DNA of 64,000 bases from Metellina segmentata (taxonomy: Eukaryota; Arthropoda; Arachnida; Araneae; Tetragnathidae), in NCBI GenBank assembly GCA_947359465.1, contig OX375872.1, forward strand, positions 77,357,100 to 77,421,099, in the 5' to 3' direction. The position numbers and the translations under genes were made by a program. The notes beneath the pieces are model-generated. The model was not told the DNA's origin. It ran no database searches and saw only the letters and a list, made by a program, of their open reading frames with translations. This document shows, piece after piece, positions 53,173 to 64,000 of this stretch. Positions within the stretch are counted from its first letter, which is position 1. Each line of letters starts with the position of its first letter.

Positions 53173-54657
53173 CAAACTGGTCAAATATCTAGAGTGCTAT
53201 ACAGAAATAAGCATTTACCTTTGCATGTGAAATATACTGGAAATATGTTAAAGTCGACATGCAAATAATCCCATCTACCTTATTGCAATTTAAAAAAAAC
53301 GACGGCTTATATCCCATGTATTTTAAACTGATATATGTAGCATAAACCACATTTGGAACTTCCTGTTGGTAAAATTATCTGGGGAAAAAATTTTTACTCT
53401 CTCTTGGGTGTAAATGAGCCTAACATATGCGCTTTTGTTTTTTATTGCTTTATGGGTAATATTTGACGGGTTTAACATGTGTGTGTGTTTACAAAATAGG
53501 TTAACCCTTCTTTGCATGATTTTTTCTTTATTGGTGAAATAAATCAAGGTGATATAATTCATGTTCACAATTGAAGGAAAAATGGTTAAAAAAATCTTAG
53601 TATATATTTATAGTATAAATTTAGCAAAAAACAATATGATGGTATCATGTGGTATTTTTTAAATTAAATGCAAACTTTTTCAGAAATTGCTCTAAAAATA
53701 ACAGAAACACATGTTACAAACCTTTCTTCCACTCATTTTCACTTTTTTAGCAATAGAAACTCAAATATAATAAAACAAAATTAAAAACGAAATCATACGT
53801 TTATTGCAACTACAACAAACAGCGGAATGACAACTTCAAGCTCGTTTTACTGATAGTGACACTTGCTTATTTTTGACAGCTATGTTTTTTTTTATGCAAT
53901 GGACATTAAAAAGGTATCCAGACACGATCAACTTAAAGTGAACTTGTTCTTTTATATAATTTTTGGGCATTCAATGTTATGATGGAAATTTCTACCATTA
54001 TGCAAAGACGGATTAACGTAAGTATTTAGTAAGATATTTCAAAGTCTTAAATAATTTATCAATTTTTATAACTCAACGTGCATGTGAAAATTACCTCCTT
54101 TATTGCTTTAAAATAACTTCCGCAGCACTATTCCTCATAATTTCCATTTTGTATCACATGCATGTTTGCAAGAAAATGTATTTCCTGGGTGGGTAACATT
54201 CCTAAATGTGTACATTGCTCATTTAGGAATATTTGGGGACATTACCCATTGTATATCTTTTGTGTCAGGGCAAAATGGGTGAAGTCTGACTTTTGATAAG
54301 TTGAAAGGAGGCAAGTGCATCATTATAATTTAAAAAATAATATATGCTTAAAATCAAAACTAGATGAATCTGAGAATCTAAATAACTATTATTTGTATCA
54401 TGGCATGCTTGTTTTTCGTTCTGAATATTTGAGAAAGAGAAATATTCAAATGAAGATTCTGAAAAGTTCCATTTTAACTTAACCCCTTTTTCTCTTACAC
54501 GGAAGATATATAATAAGTATTTATATAAGGTATGGTAATACTCTCGAATTGAGGAGTTAAACATAGTGTGGGAAGAGGAAGTGAAATATAAAATTAGATC
54601 TGGTACGAGAAGATTTTAAGCTGAACAAAAAATATGCACGTCAACGTATACTCCCAA
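53173..54657. other. No feature recognised
   Basis: AT-rich DNA; minus-strand frames of 81 and 99 codons (53323-53568, 54265-54564) have no recognisable domain. Confidence 0.45.
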
Positions 54658-55620
54658 CCTTAAGTGTTTCATGTATTTTCAAACATTAAATGAAAGCCAT
54701 AAAATTAATGTACCTCTTTTCCATTGATACTTCCTGTTTGTGAAACTCAAGACAATTTTCCAAAATTTGAGAAATCCAATTTGGTTGATTGCATCATATC
54801 TAGAAACGCTCATTAAAACTTCTGAAAAATTTGAAAAAGAAATTGCTTTTCTCTTTTTAGATTAGAAAAGTGAAATAAAGCCGAAAAAAGCGCCATATGT
54901 ATACTTTTACCTTATCTTCGTTATCGCCAAAACGTATTAAGGATGTGATTGTTATTGCATAAGACCCCGTTTTATTACTTTCTAAAGAGTAAGTATTCCT
55001 TTAAGTAGGCTTTTATAAAGAGTAAGCTTCCGGTTCTCGCAGCAATCACTCTTCCAGACGAGGACTCGACCCTTCTTGTGGTTTCGACACGATATCTCGT
55101 CCATCAAGATCTGGCTCATTTTGCTAATGACTAGATATCTCGTCATCAAGATATTGCCTTTTTGTGATGATGACGAGACCAAGATCTGGTCAGTTTTCTG
55201 ATGACAAATCTCGTCCATCAAGATCTGCTTAGTTTTGCCAATGACTAGGTACCTCGTCGAGACAATCGCCAGGCGGGTTAATATTCATGTATTTTCAAAC
55301 ATTAAACGAGAACGATAAAAATAATACAACAGTTTTTTCATTGATACTTCTTGTTCGAGAAACTCGGACAATTTTCCAAATTTTGGGAAATCCCATTCGT
55401 TTTAATTGTATCAGATCTGGAAACCCACATTAGGGTAGGACCCACGTTAGAATAGGAAAATCAAGCCGAAAAAAAACGCCATATGTATACTATTAGCTCC
55501 TTCGTTATCGGTAAAACGCATTAAGGATGGTTGTTATTGCAAAACCCCCCATTTCATTACTTTCAAAAGAGAAAAGGCCTGCGGTTCTCGCAGCAATCGC
55601 TCTTCCAGGGACGAGGCAAG
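54658..55620. repeat. Tandem segmental duplication interrupted by a MITE
   Basis: Copy 1 (54658-55062) and copy 2 (55283-55612) share, in order, CATGTATTTTCAAACATTAAA, CATTGATACTTC, ACAATTTTCCAAA, GCCATATGTATAC, ATTAAGGATG, ATTACTTTC and GGTTCTCGCAGCAATC.CTCTTCCAG. Copy 1 has about 60 extra bases. The palindrome MITE lies between them. Confidence 0.8.
55070..55277. mobile_element. Palindrome-rich TTAA MITE
   Basis: Left end CCCTTCTTGTGG, right end (reverse complement) CCCGCCTGGCGATTG, right TTAA at 55278-55281. The interior has four partial copies of the GACGAGATATCTCGTC palindrome separated by CATCAAGATCTG. The left TTAA is not preserved. Same family as 17354 and 2419. Confidence 0.6.
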
Positions 55621-55959
55621 TGCTGTTTGTGTTATCTTTCCTCTTTTTTCCCACCTCCTTTCATTATTTATCCTCGCAGAGCAGGAGTTGGACGAGTGGA
55701 GCCAAAGTTTTGACATTTATGTTTCTTTTTAAGAAGCATAATTTTTAAATCTCTCGGTTGAAGCACTTCCTCCTGGGTGCTATCGTTTAAGAAAGTCGAA
55801 ACCGAGATATCCACACTCTACCATTTCAGTGAGGGCAAAAAATCCGAATGGTGCCAAGATGCTATATTTAAACAAAACAAGAGCGAGGGAGACGCGACAT
55901 CCTGGAAACTTCAACGTTTGTACGATTTTTTGTAGTACAAAAAAAAAAAAATGCCGGGG

Positions 55960-56785
55960 TGTGTTTTTTCTCGTATTTGTGAATGGGAACGAGGATAGTT
56001 TGAAATTAGTCGTTTGTTTGAAAAGTTACTGAATTACTCGCTTTTACGAGCTTAATTCGCGATGAACCCCTTATAATTTCTACGAAAATATATTTGTTGT
56101 GCGAAGTTAGATTTCTATCCCAAGGAAGGTTACGAAATTTGCAGCCTTTATCACCTTTTATTTGTTGTAATATTTGTGAATGGGCACAGGGATAGCTTTT
56201 AATTTGCTATTTGTCTGAAGAGTATCAGAATTACTCTCTTTATGCGATGCGAACTTACTTTCTAGCTGCAGCCCTTAAAATTTGTGCGAAAACATTATCT
56301 ATTCGAGGTTAGATTTCTATCTCTTTTAGGCGGGGTTCGAAATTTACAGTCGTTTGTCGTATTTTTCATCTTTAAAATACATTTTGAAGGTTTCTATTTG
56401 TGGAGGGGCCTAAGGATAGCTAGCTTTAAATTAGCTATTTGTTTGAAAATTTGCTCAATTACTTGCATTTACGAAGTTTATTCTCACTGCATCCCGTGAA
56501 ATTTTTGCTGAAATATACTGGCGCGAAGAGTTAAATTTCTATTCCTTTCAGGAAAGGTTCGAAATTTGCAGTCGTTTGTCGTATTTTTGCACCTGTTACT
56601 TTGTTTTGAAGATTTGTATTTGTGAATGGGGACGAGAGTGGCTTTTCATTAGCCATTTGTTTGAAAATGTACTGAATTGCTCTTTTTCTGAGAACTTATA
56701 TTCTCACTGCACCCCTTAAAATTCTGCGAATCCCTTTTAATCAAGCTAAATTTGTAGTCATTTGTCATATTTTACACTTTTAACC
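55960..56785. repeat. Tandem array of ~200-225-bp units
   Basis: About 3.5 units, with boundaries near 56082, 56283, 56504 and 56728. Each has GTTAGATTTCTAT (or GTTAAATTTCTAT), GGTTCGAAATTTGCAGTCGT, TATTTGTGAATGGG, GCTATTTGTTTGAAAA and CACTGCACCCCTTAAAATT blocks. A local satellite-like array; open frames within it are not credible genes. Confidence 0.82.
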
Positions 56786-56789
56786 CTCC

Positions 56790-58700
56790 ATTAGTCGCTG
56801 GTCTTTTTTTAACAAATGTGATCTCATTACATCTGAGGTTCTAGATGGGTTCTTTCCTCGTCACATTCGCATTAGTTCATTTTTTCAAAAAATATGTAGT
56901 GTATTTTGCGAAATTAAAAATACGCTTACAAAAAAATGTATTACTTATAAATTATACATATTTTAGTTATTCTTTTCATTGCTTAACAGTGAAAAAGTCA
57001 TTGGGGACCTGGCAGGACTAGCGCAACTAACGAAGGGATGAATTTTGTTTTGACCACTGAGGGCTTAGCCCAGATGTCTTTTTTGGCACCTTTCATTTGA
57101 ACCACGCAAAATTACAACCAATTAACTGTTTATTCTACTAACATTTTCTCTCTAAACTTACATGTAAATACGCCAATCTGTACTTTAAATGCCAAATAAA
57201 AATAGCCCTTTAACAGAAAAACTGCTCGCCCAAATGCAGATAAACATTTGTCTAGACTCTAATCATTAATTACATTGTTTATTTACACACATCCACTTGA
57301 GTGTTTTGGCAACTGAGGAAATTTTTTAAGGGCATTGCGCTGGACCTTCTGCTTCTTTTTTCTAACCTTGTGTGATTTGTGCTTTCTCGAAACTAGTTGA
57401 AAACAAAAGGTGGGTAAATTGTTATTGTGCATATTATCAACACATTGTCGGCTTACAAGGAAAACACATTAAGTCAAAATTTTCAAATGAGTTTTTGTTT
57501 TTCTAGACCAGATTGTGGTGATCTTTAGATTGAAGTCCACCACGCACAAACTAAGTCATTTTTTCTCAGCATGAAGGTTACATTTTGTCTCGAGACAGTG
57601 AATAAACAAATTAATAAATGTACATTATTTATTAGAATTTTATTTAATAAGTTGCTATAGCAGTACATATTCAACGGAAGTACTCTTTTCTGAATAATTG
57701 ATAAATTGAGTAAATACAAAATGTAATAAATAATTTTTACCATTATAGATTAAATTTCTTGTTAACGATCTTTTGGAGAATATTCTCTAAACACACAAGA
57801 AAAATCGAAAATTTTCTTCTAAAGGTATTAACAGTAACAGGCAAAAGAAAAACAACTCCATGCGTATATTTTTTAATCGATCGATGAAAAAAAAAAAAAA
57901 AATCAAAAGTTTAAATATTTAGCACTTTTAAGGCTAACAGTGGAAATAAAGAAAAATAAGTAAACATTAGTTATTTTTGTACTAATTTCTTTTCAATAAT
58001 TTTGCTCAAAGCGTGAATTACTTAATTGGACAAAAGGGTAAAGTTATTTTGTTGTTCATTCTTATGCAGGAATATGGGATATACATTGCTTATATCAATA
58101 AATTACAATTTCCTGAAAAATGAGGTTTTAAATAGAAAATTCTCAATTATAATTGTTTGGAGAATACTCTTAAAATATTCCCGTTCTCGGAAAATATCCT
58201 CTGGTGACAACACTAGTTAAAATTATAAAATTACAATTTTCACATTGCTTGAAAGTTATTACTCCCCATCGGTTTTCTCAGAACTATGTTTTTCGATTTA
58301 GCGTGTTTCACTTAAAAGACGACGATATATGCTTTATAACAAATCCCTAGAAAGCTTGTTTGTTGGAAATTTTTCTTGAGTATTTTTTGATATATCAATG
58401 TTATATAAGTGTTTTTATGGTGTACTTTGCTGAAATTTTAAAATCTGAAATGTAGATTGCAGTGACTCTGTTTCATCTTTATAATGCACATGTCGTCGGT
58501 ATGACATGTAGCAATGCCCTTATTTAATAAAAACTTATTATTGGGCACAGGGCTGCCATAAGAGGAACAAGAGGGTTTGTTGCTTAGAGTCCCGTAAACT
58601 GAGCTCAGAATATTTACTGCAATGTTAGTAGAGCGAAAACTGCTACAACATTAATGAAACTATAGTAGAAAGATGAAACCATCTACATTTCATGGCTAAA
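56790..58700. other. No feature recognised
   Basis: AT-rich DNA with an A-run at about 57886-57901; no repeat family of this window and no convincing ORF. Confidence 0.45.
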
Positions 58701-58710
58701 AAGCCGTGTA

Positions 58711-59000
58711 TTATATTTCGTTGGACCCACCTTGAGCACGTATTACAGCACGCATTCGTGATGGTATTGTGTCTGCGAGTTTATGCAACAATATCTTAAC
58801 ACACATTTTTGACCAGATTTGCATCAACATTTCGCCAAGATCCTTTGTTGATGAAAGTAGAGGGAAATTACTACTTCGGTACTTTTCTAGAAAATCACAC
58901 ATTCCCTCGATGTGGTTGAGGTCAGGACTTTGGGGTGGCCAATTCAAGTGTGCGAATGGTGCCTCTTGTTCCACGAATTGATCGAATGAGATGTTCATTC
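58711..59000 (-). pseudogene. Tc1 transposase C-terminal fragment
   Basis: Minus frame of 95 codons: LNWPPQSPDLNHIEGMCDFL (third catalytic Glu in the S-P-D-L-N-P-I-E motif, Pro to His), then IWSKMCVKILLHKLADTIPS and a C-terminus RMRAVIRAQGGSNEI. The first two catalytic acids and TIRs were not found. A third Tc1 lineage in the window, 5'-deleted. Confidence 0.78.
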
Positions 59001-60727
59001 ACTATGCTCATATGACTTCATTTTATCGGTGCTTAGTGTTGCTAAGCTTATGCTAAGTGGACAGAAGCTATCCCAGATCATAACACTCATCCAGAGGCTC
59101 ATAACTGTGGGTACAGTACATTCAAGGTCCAATGCTTCATGTGGTTCCCCATTTTGCTAGTTTTTGAATAACTCCTAATTAGGAATTTTTATTTATTTGT
59201 TAATTTTTTTAATACAGCTTACAAATATACTTTCCAATATTTTTATAATTTCATAATGTATTGATAGGACGACTTAGGAACTTTTTCTACTAAGGTACAA
59301 TCAGTAACATAAAGGGAGCTTCAGGTTCATTTCTGCAATCAGTAAATTGCATTTCTTGAAAAAATGTGGTTTGAAATAAAAGTTCTTCGAATGTTCTCCA
59401 AATTTTAATGCTTGGAGAATATTCTCTGCTAACAACTCGTTCTTTAATGCTGCAAAATTGCACATAACCTTTATTACTAATCTATATAAGCTATTGTATG
59501 CATAAAAAAAGGTTTATCGTGATTTCCCTGCTGTATATGAAGTGTGTATTGGTTACTATTTATAGGACTAGATGTAATAAGGTCTTGTTGCCCTACTATA
59601 ACAAAATGCGAAAATGTGATCCATCGTTATATTGATGTCAAAGTAAATTTCCTCGTTAGCATCACAACCTTTTGCATTATATGAAATGAACTGCAATGTA
59701 AGACCACCTTTGGACCCCTTGGTGCCTCTTATAACTAAAAAAGCGTTGCGAGATAGCACGGAGGAGGGAGGAGTTAATCATGTTCTGTCAGAGCCGTGCC
59801 TACTTTCACTGTTTTTTACAGCTTTTTTCCCTCTTCGGGGCTTCTTTGGTCTTATCTTGATTCCTTATAATTTTTTGATGTTGTATTCATAAACTGCAGT
59901 GCGTTTCCCCCTCCGTTGTTTTTAATGTTGGGCTTCACGATGTTTTTAATTCCGTCAATTTTGAGAACTGTTCTCGTATAGCTAACCATGTAAATGAATA
60001 CAGATAAAAAAAAACCTAGTTTGTAGAACATGCATGGTGCACAGGTGATAAGTGTCCATCTCCAGAAATACTTAAGGAATTTTTAATGCACTGTGATAAA
60101 TCAAAAATGTGCAGTGAAATTACTTATAAACAATGAATAAAACTGATAAGGCATATTTAAAAACATTAATAATGCCAATAGATAAGTCCAATGACAATTT
60201 ATTTGCTTGAAAATCTCTGCTTTACGTACCCATCACTAATTTACAAAATCACAAAGACATTACTTACGAAAGCAAAGGATGACTTGAGACTTGGCTGCGA
60301 TCATGGCAAATTTTTATAAAAATTATTTGTAAGTGCATTTTCGGGGAAAGTGCGTAGTGGGTCCATAATCCGTACAATTCACCGAGCGGCCATCTAGAGG
60401 ATTCTATAGCATACAATCTGCACTTTTGCCAATAGATTGTGCTGAAGCGAGGCATAACTTCAAGGGAAGGTTTCAAAGCACACCTGTTCATTCCACTTCG
60501 TGTATCAAGTTGTAAGTGATCTTTGAAATTTAAGAACATTCACATTAATATTACCCGCTTACTCATACATTACTTTTTTCCAGGAACGAGTATTTCGAGA
60601 TTTGTCATAGACATAGATTTTGCTCTGATCTTGTTTTGATGTTGATTAAATGGGTTTATAACATGGTCACACAACATGTTTTTGTTTTAACTTATACCAC
60701 TTTACAAAAAATTAATAGGTATATACA
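59001..60727. other. No feature recognised
   Basis: AT-rich DNA; small frames at 59568-59892 and 60264-60539 lack recognisable domains. Confidence 0.45.
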
Positions 60728-61100
60728 CTAGTCACGGCGTTGCCCGTGACAGTTCGTTTCTTGGGGTCTCTGCTCGCTAACCCCCGGTGATTGTTACGAA
60801 TTCCCATTTGGTTTGCTTCACAAGCCAACACCACGGGCAACGCCGTGATGGCCTCGTCATTGTCAAATGCGACCAAATTCGAATTGCAAAGAGATCCAAT
60901 CGTCGTGACGTCACAATCTCTTGTGAAAATATAAATATTTAATTGAAAAATTGTTTAAAAAATAAAATCAAAAGAAATCAAACGCAAAATTAAGAGAATT
61001 TACACGCTGTTGTATTTCTGAAAAACTAATGGGCAGATTTTAATGAAATTTGATACGAATACAATAAAAGCAGAGTAAGATATGTACCATACAAAAGTCA
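60728..61100 (-). mobile_element. Helitron-like element, 3' portion
   Basis: On minus the end reads GTCACGGGCAACGCCGTGAC TAG with T following: a strong hairpin (GTCACGG/CCGTGAC) running into the terminal CTAG. The interior carries CGTGACGTCACAATCTCTTG, shared with 12933-13524, and GGGCAGATTTTAATGAAATT. The 5' TC end seen in the other copies is absent, so the upper border is approximate. Confidence 0.55.
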
Positions 61101-64000
61101 TGTTACATACGCATGATTGTCAGTGAAGCTCATCAGTACAGGAATGTCCAAAATTCACGTTGCGAGATCGAACCGAAAATGATTCTAATATGGGTTATGG
61201 TCCCCTCTCACAGTCAGACAGGTCGCACAGCGCCACGCCATACTGGACACGAGGCAGTAAATAATTTTACTGTAATTTTGAACAATGTGCCCAAAGCGTG
61301 AATGTGAATATAATATTACAAAACTCATTCCATTCTGTAAAGTATTTTTCGAAAATAATTTAAAAAAGGATAACCATTTTTCTTCATTGGTTCTTAAAAT
61401 ACTTTTCCGTTGTTTCCAGACGCCATGTAATAAACTAAAAATTGTACAGGGCTAATTTGATATTGTATTCATTTCCAATCATTTAATGTGAGCCTGCTTC
61501 AAATTTGAACTTTCATAAAAATTCAAATTTGATCATTGGTTGTTCATTGGTATGATCATTTTTGCAATATAAGATGACCACCGTTTTGAAATACGTATAC
61601 TATTATTAGAATAGATTTTATTCTGAAATCGAAAATTTTACCCCTCTGAATTTTTCTTAGATTAAAGTACATAAGTTTCAGAAAAAAATATGAGGGTTGA
61701 TTTTTTCACTTTGCATGTAAAAAATCCACTAAAATGTAAAATTACCACTGTTTTTGGAATTTGTATACATTACTGAAACAATTGACTTCCGTTAGTACTA
61801 AAATTTCTAAATTTGAAGTATTAGTTCTCAAATTAGGCAGATCCAAGATGGCCGACATTTTGTGTTACTTACAAATTTTTAAATTCCTGTATCTTAGCTA
61901 ATATTAAACAAAATATTTGAAAAACTGAGATTCATGGGTTTTTCACTTCCGTGTCTACCTGGTAAAAATTTGGAAAAAAAAATGCATGATTTGGGCACCG
62001 ACTTTTTCCTCAAAATGCGTGATTTCACATGGAACGACCCAGTTATGTTATGGGAGAAATCTATGTAAACTATAAATAGATATTTTGTTTTCAATTTTTA
62101 AAAAGTGAAAAGATGGATCTTATCTCGTTGCTGATAAAATTACATTGGCAAACCAAATTTATTAAATTTGTTAACTACCTTTATCCTGTTTTTTCCCCAA
62201 TTCGAGACTTGGTTCAGCAAGGTTTATTTCGTTTTAACCGGGGAAAGCCAGATTTTTCTTTTACAAATTTCAATTTCCTTTTATTATATTGTTTTTATGT
62301 TATTAATGTAGTAAAAGCTAATTTTTTGTTGTGGAGATATTCTTTCTCTCTTATAAAATGACATCTGCTATCAAACTTGAAAACAAATGATATTAATAGG
62401 AGGAAATCATGAATTTCTGAACCCATTTTCACTGGTACCAAACGGTACCGTACGGCTCTCTTTCCCGGGTTAAGTAAAATATTCTATTTTAATTAATCTT
62501 AACTCTTCGGATATCTCCGGATTAGGTTTATTTTATTTTGTATGTTTTCTTTTTACAATTGATCGGATATCGTTATTTTAGCGTAAAATTTTAAATTTCA
62601 CTGGTGTTTTGCCATAAAACAAAAACATCCAATCCAAGGAGTTTTCAACAGTGACTCAGAATAGACATTTTTTTTTTAAATCTCTCAATTTTTCTTTAGG
62701 GTCGAAAAATACATGAGAATATTCCCCATAATGTTCATGTTGCTGGAACAGTGATTAAAACCACGCTGTTGGGTTTTTGATTTGTGTCTTGTCATTTAAG
62801 TATTTCAATTTTATGTATTTCAAAGGTGTTTTTGCCGTAAAACCCAAACATCCAATCTAAGATGTTTTCAACAGTGAATCAAAATATACGTAGGTGATAA
62901 ATTTTCTTCTGAATAATATATTGGTTAGTTTTTGTATTCGTGTTGTCAATCGTTTGTGGAGTAAATATATCAGTTTTACGCTTCATTAAAGCAAAAATTC
63001 TGAAGGTTTTTTTTATGAAAAATACCTTCTTACATGTTTTATTTTTATTGAATATGATCCTAAGTGTAACTAACAAAAGTAATACGCGTATAAAAAAATA
63101 CAACGGTCAATTAACTGACCAGTAAACGAATGTATTGAATTTAAAGCAATTTAATATTTGACTAAATATGGCCCTTGCACCATAAAACCGAACTCAACCA
63201 ACCGACTATAACAATATCAATGGTGGTTAAATGTGCTACACTTGTTTTTATATTTGTTGATATTTATTAATGAACTTTATGTATTTGATGTAATTTCAAG
63301 ATTTGGTTCTAAAACCGAGCAACAAAAAAATAGCTTGCAGATGTTCTACTCGGGTGTTGCTGGTTTAGTTTTCTTTTCCACTGTCGAACACATGAAGCAT
63401 TTATTTATGTCTCCACTTTGAATGATGTTAATAAAAAATGTTTCAGACCCAGCTCATTTAATGCATTCTCACATTAGCTTTATCTCTGATTACTACCCAT
63501 TTCGCATGTTATAAATACTATTTGGAGTAGCAAAAAATATTATTTTGATACTACAACGAATACATTTTTGCATTTCATATTTGCGCATTGGTTCATTTGA
63601 ATGATCTTATCAGTTTCTTTTTTTTTTGAGTCGAATAGTGAAAGAACTAATTTTCTCTGACCTGATTATTTTTTTGTAACCCACCACCACTTGCAAGCTC
63701 TGGACTAAGATATGTATGAAGTGATATTCAATGTTGCGACATCGTGAGGAAAGTGATATGACTGCTTTACAAGGGTCTCTTTCTTCAAGCCTATTAATAT
63801 TGATTTTCCACATTGCTAAGTAATTGCGCAATTGCATGACATAGTATCCTCTTTGATGTCTGTTACGATTCTATTGCAGTGCAACACGATGAGTTAAATC
63901 TGTGTCATCGGACTTTTGGAAATGCTAGACTGTTTTACTTTTAATCTGATAGTATGTAATCTAATTGACGCATATTTGGAGATGGGGTATTTTCTTTGAA
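61101..64000. other. Mostly unannotated AT-rich DNA
   Basis: No gene was recognised. A 72-bp direct repeat occurs at about 62597-62668 and 62815-62887 (GTGTTTTTGCC.TAAAAC, AACATCCAATC.AAG, TTTTCAACAGTGA.TCA). 63160-63210 is a SINE family C tail (ATGGCCCTTGCACCATAAAA, CCGAACTCAACCAACC). Short frames elsewhere have no support. Confidence 0.5.

Overview
This is a nuclear eukaryotic window. It has AT-rich DNA, host genes split by GT..AG introns, and a very high density of interspersed repeats. The repeat set (Tc1/mariner, BEL/Pao, a CR1/Jockey-like LINE, Helitron-like elements, several hAT lineages, PIF/Harbinger, tRNA-headed SINEs) and a YPEL5-type Yippee gene suggest an arthropod, perhaps a chelicerate. 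That is an inference; nothing here fixes the species. There are no bacterial-style operons, CRISPR arrays or rRNA genes.

Two host genes can be supported. (1) A yippee-like 5 (YPEL5) gene on the minus strand has coding exon 1 at 17604-17764 and coding exon 2 at 12672-12870. They join cleanly into a 119-residue protein with the exact Yippee cysteine spacing. A probable 5'UTR splice acceptor lies just upstream of the start, and about 5.1 kb of TE-poor AT-rich DNA downstream may hold a long 3'UTR. (2) A plus-strand gene has its promoter, 5'UTR and first coding exon (40978-41023) recognisable, ending in a consensus donor. The rest is not identified, so most of 41-64 kb is probably its first intron. 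The two genes diverge, with about 23 kb of mostly transposon DNA between them.

Layout. 1-7.5 kb: SINE copies in both orientations, a palindrome-rich TTAA MITE split by a full-length Tc1 copy, and an unclassified GC-rich repeat. 7.5-12.7 kb: TE-poor AT-rich DNA beside YPEL5. 12.9-17.6 kb: YPEL5 intron holding a Helitron-like element, a decayed Tc1-like element carrying a hAT remnant, a SINE and a small MITE. 18.2-20.5 kb: hAT and SINE debris. 20.5-35.8 kb: a deeply nested block. A ZMYM1-like hAT with 8-bp TSD TACCTACC sits in a SINE tail. Inside it are a truncated SINE, a Helitron-like element and an 11.46-kb BEL/Pao retrotransposon with LTRs and 5-bp TSD GCGAG. The BEL/Pao copy itself holds a Tc1, a 1-kb hAT MITE and a Harbinger/hAT composite. 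35.8-40.5 kb: SINE pieces, one of them split by a 2.4-kb 5'-truncated LINE with an open 789-codon frame. 41-64 kb: mostly non-coding DNA with SINEs, a 1.57-kb element with inverted ends, a long-TIR mariner, three tandem-repeat or duplication blocks and more Helitron-like DNA.

Apart from the LINE frame, every transposase or polymerase examined has stops, frameshifts, deletions or lost catalytic residues, so mostly this is a record of successive insertions. Its most informative property is that several insertions can be removed on paper: doing so restores an uninterrupted target (often a reading frame), which fixes element borders and the relative order of events.
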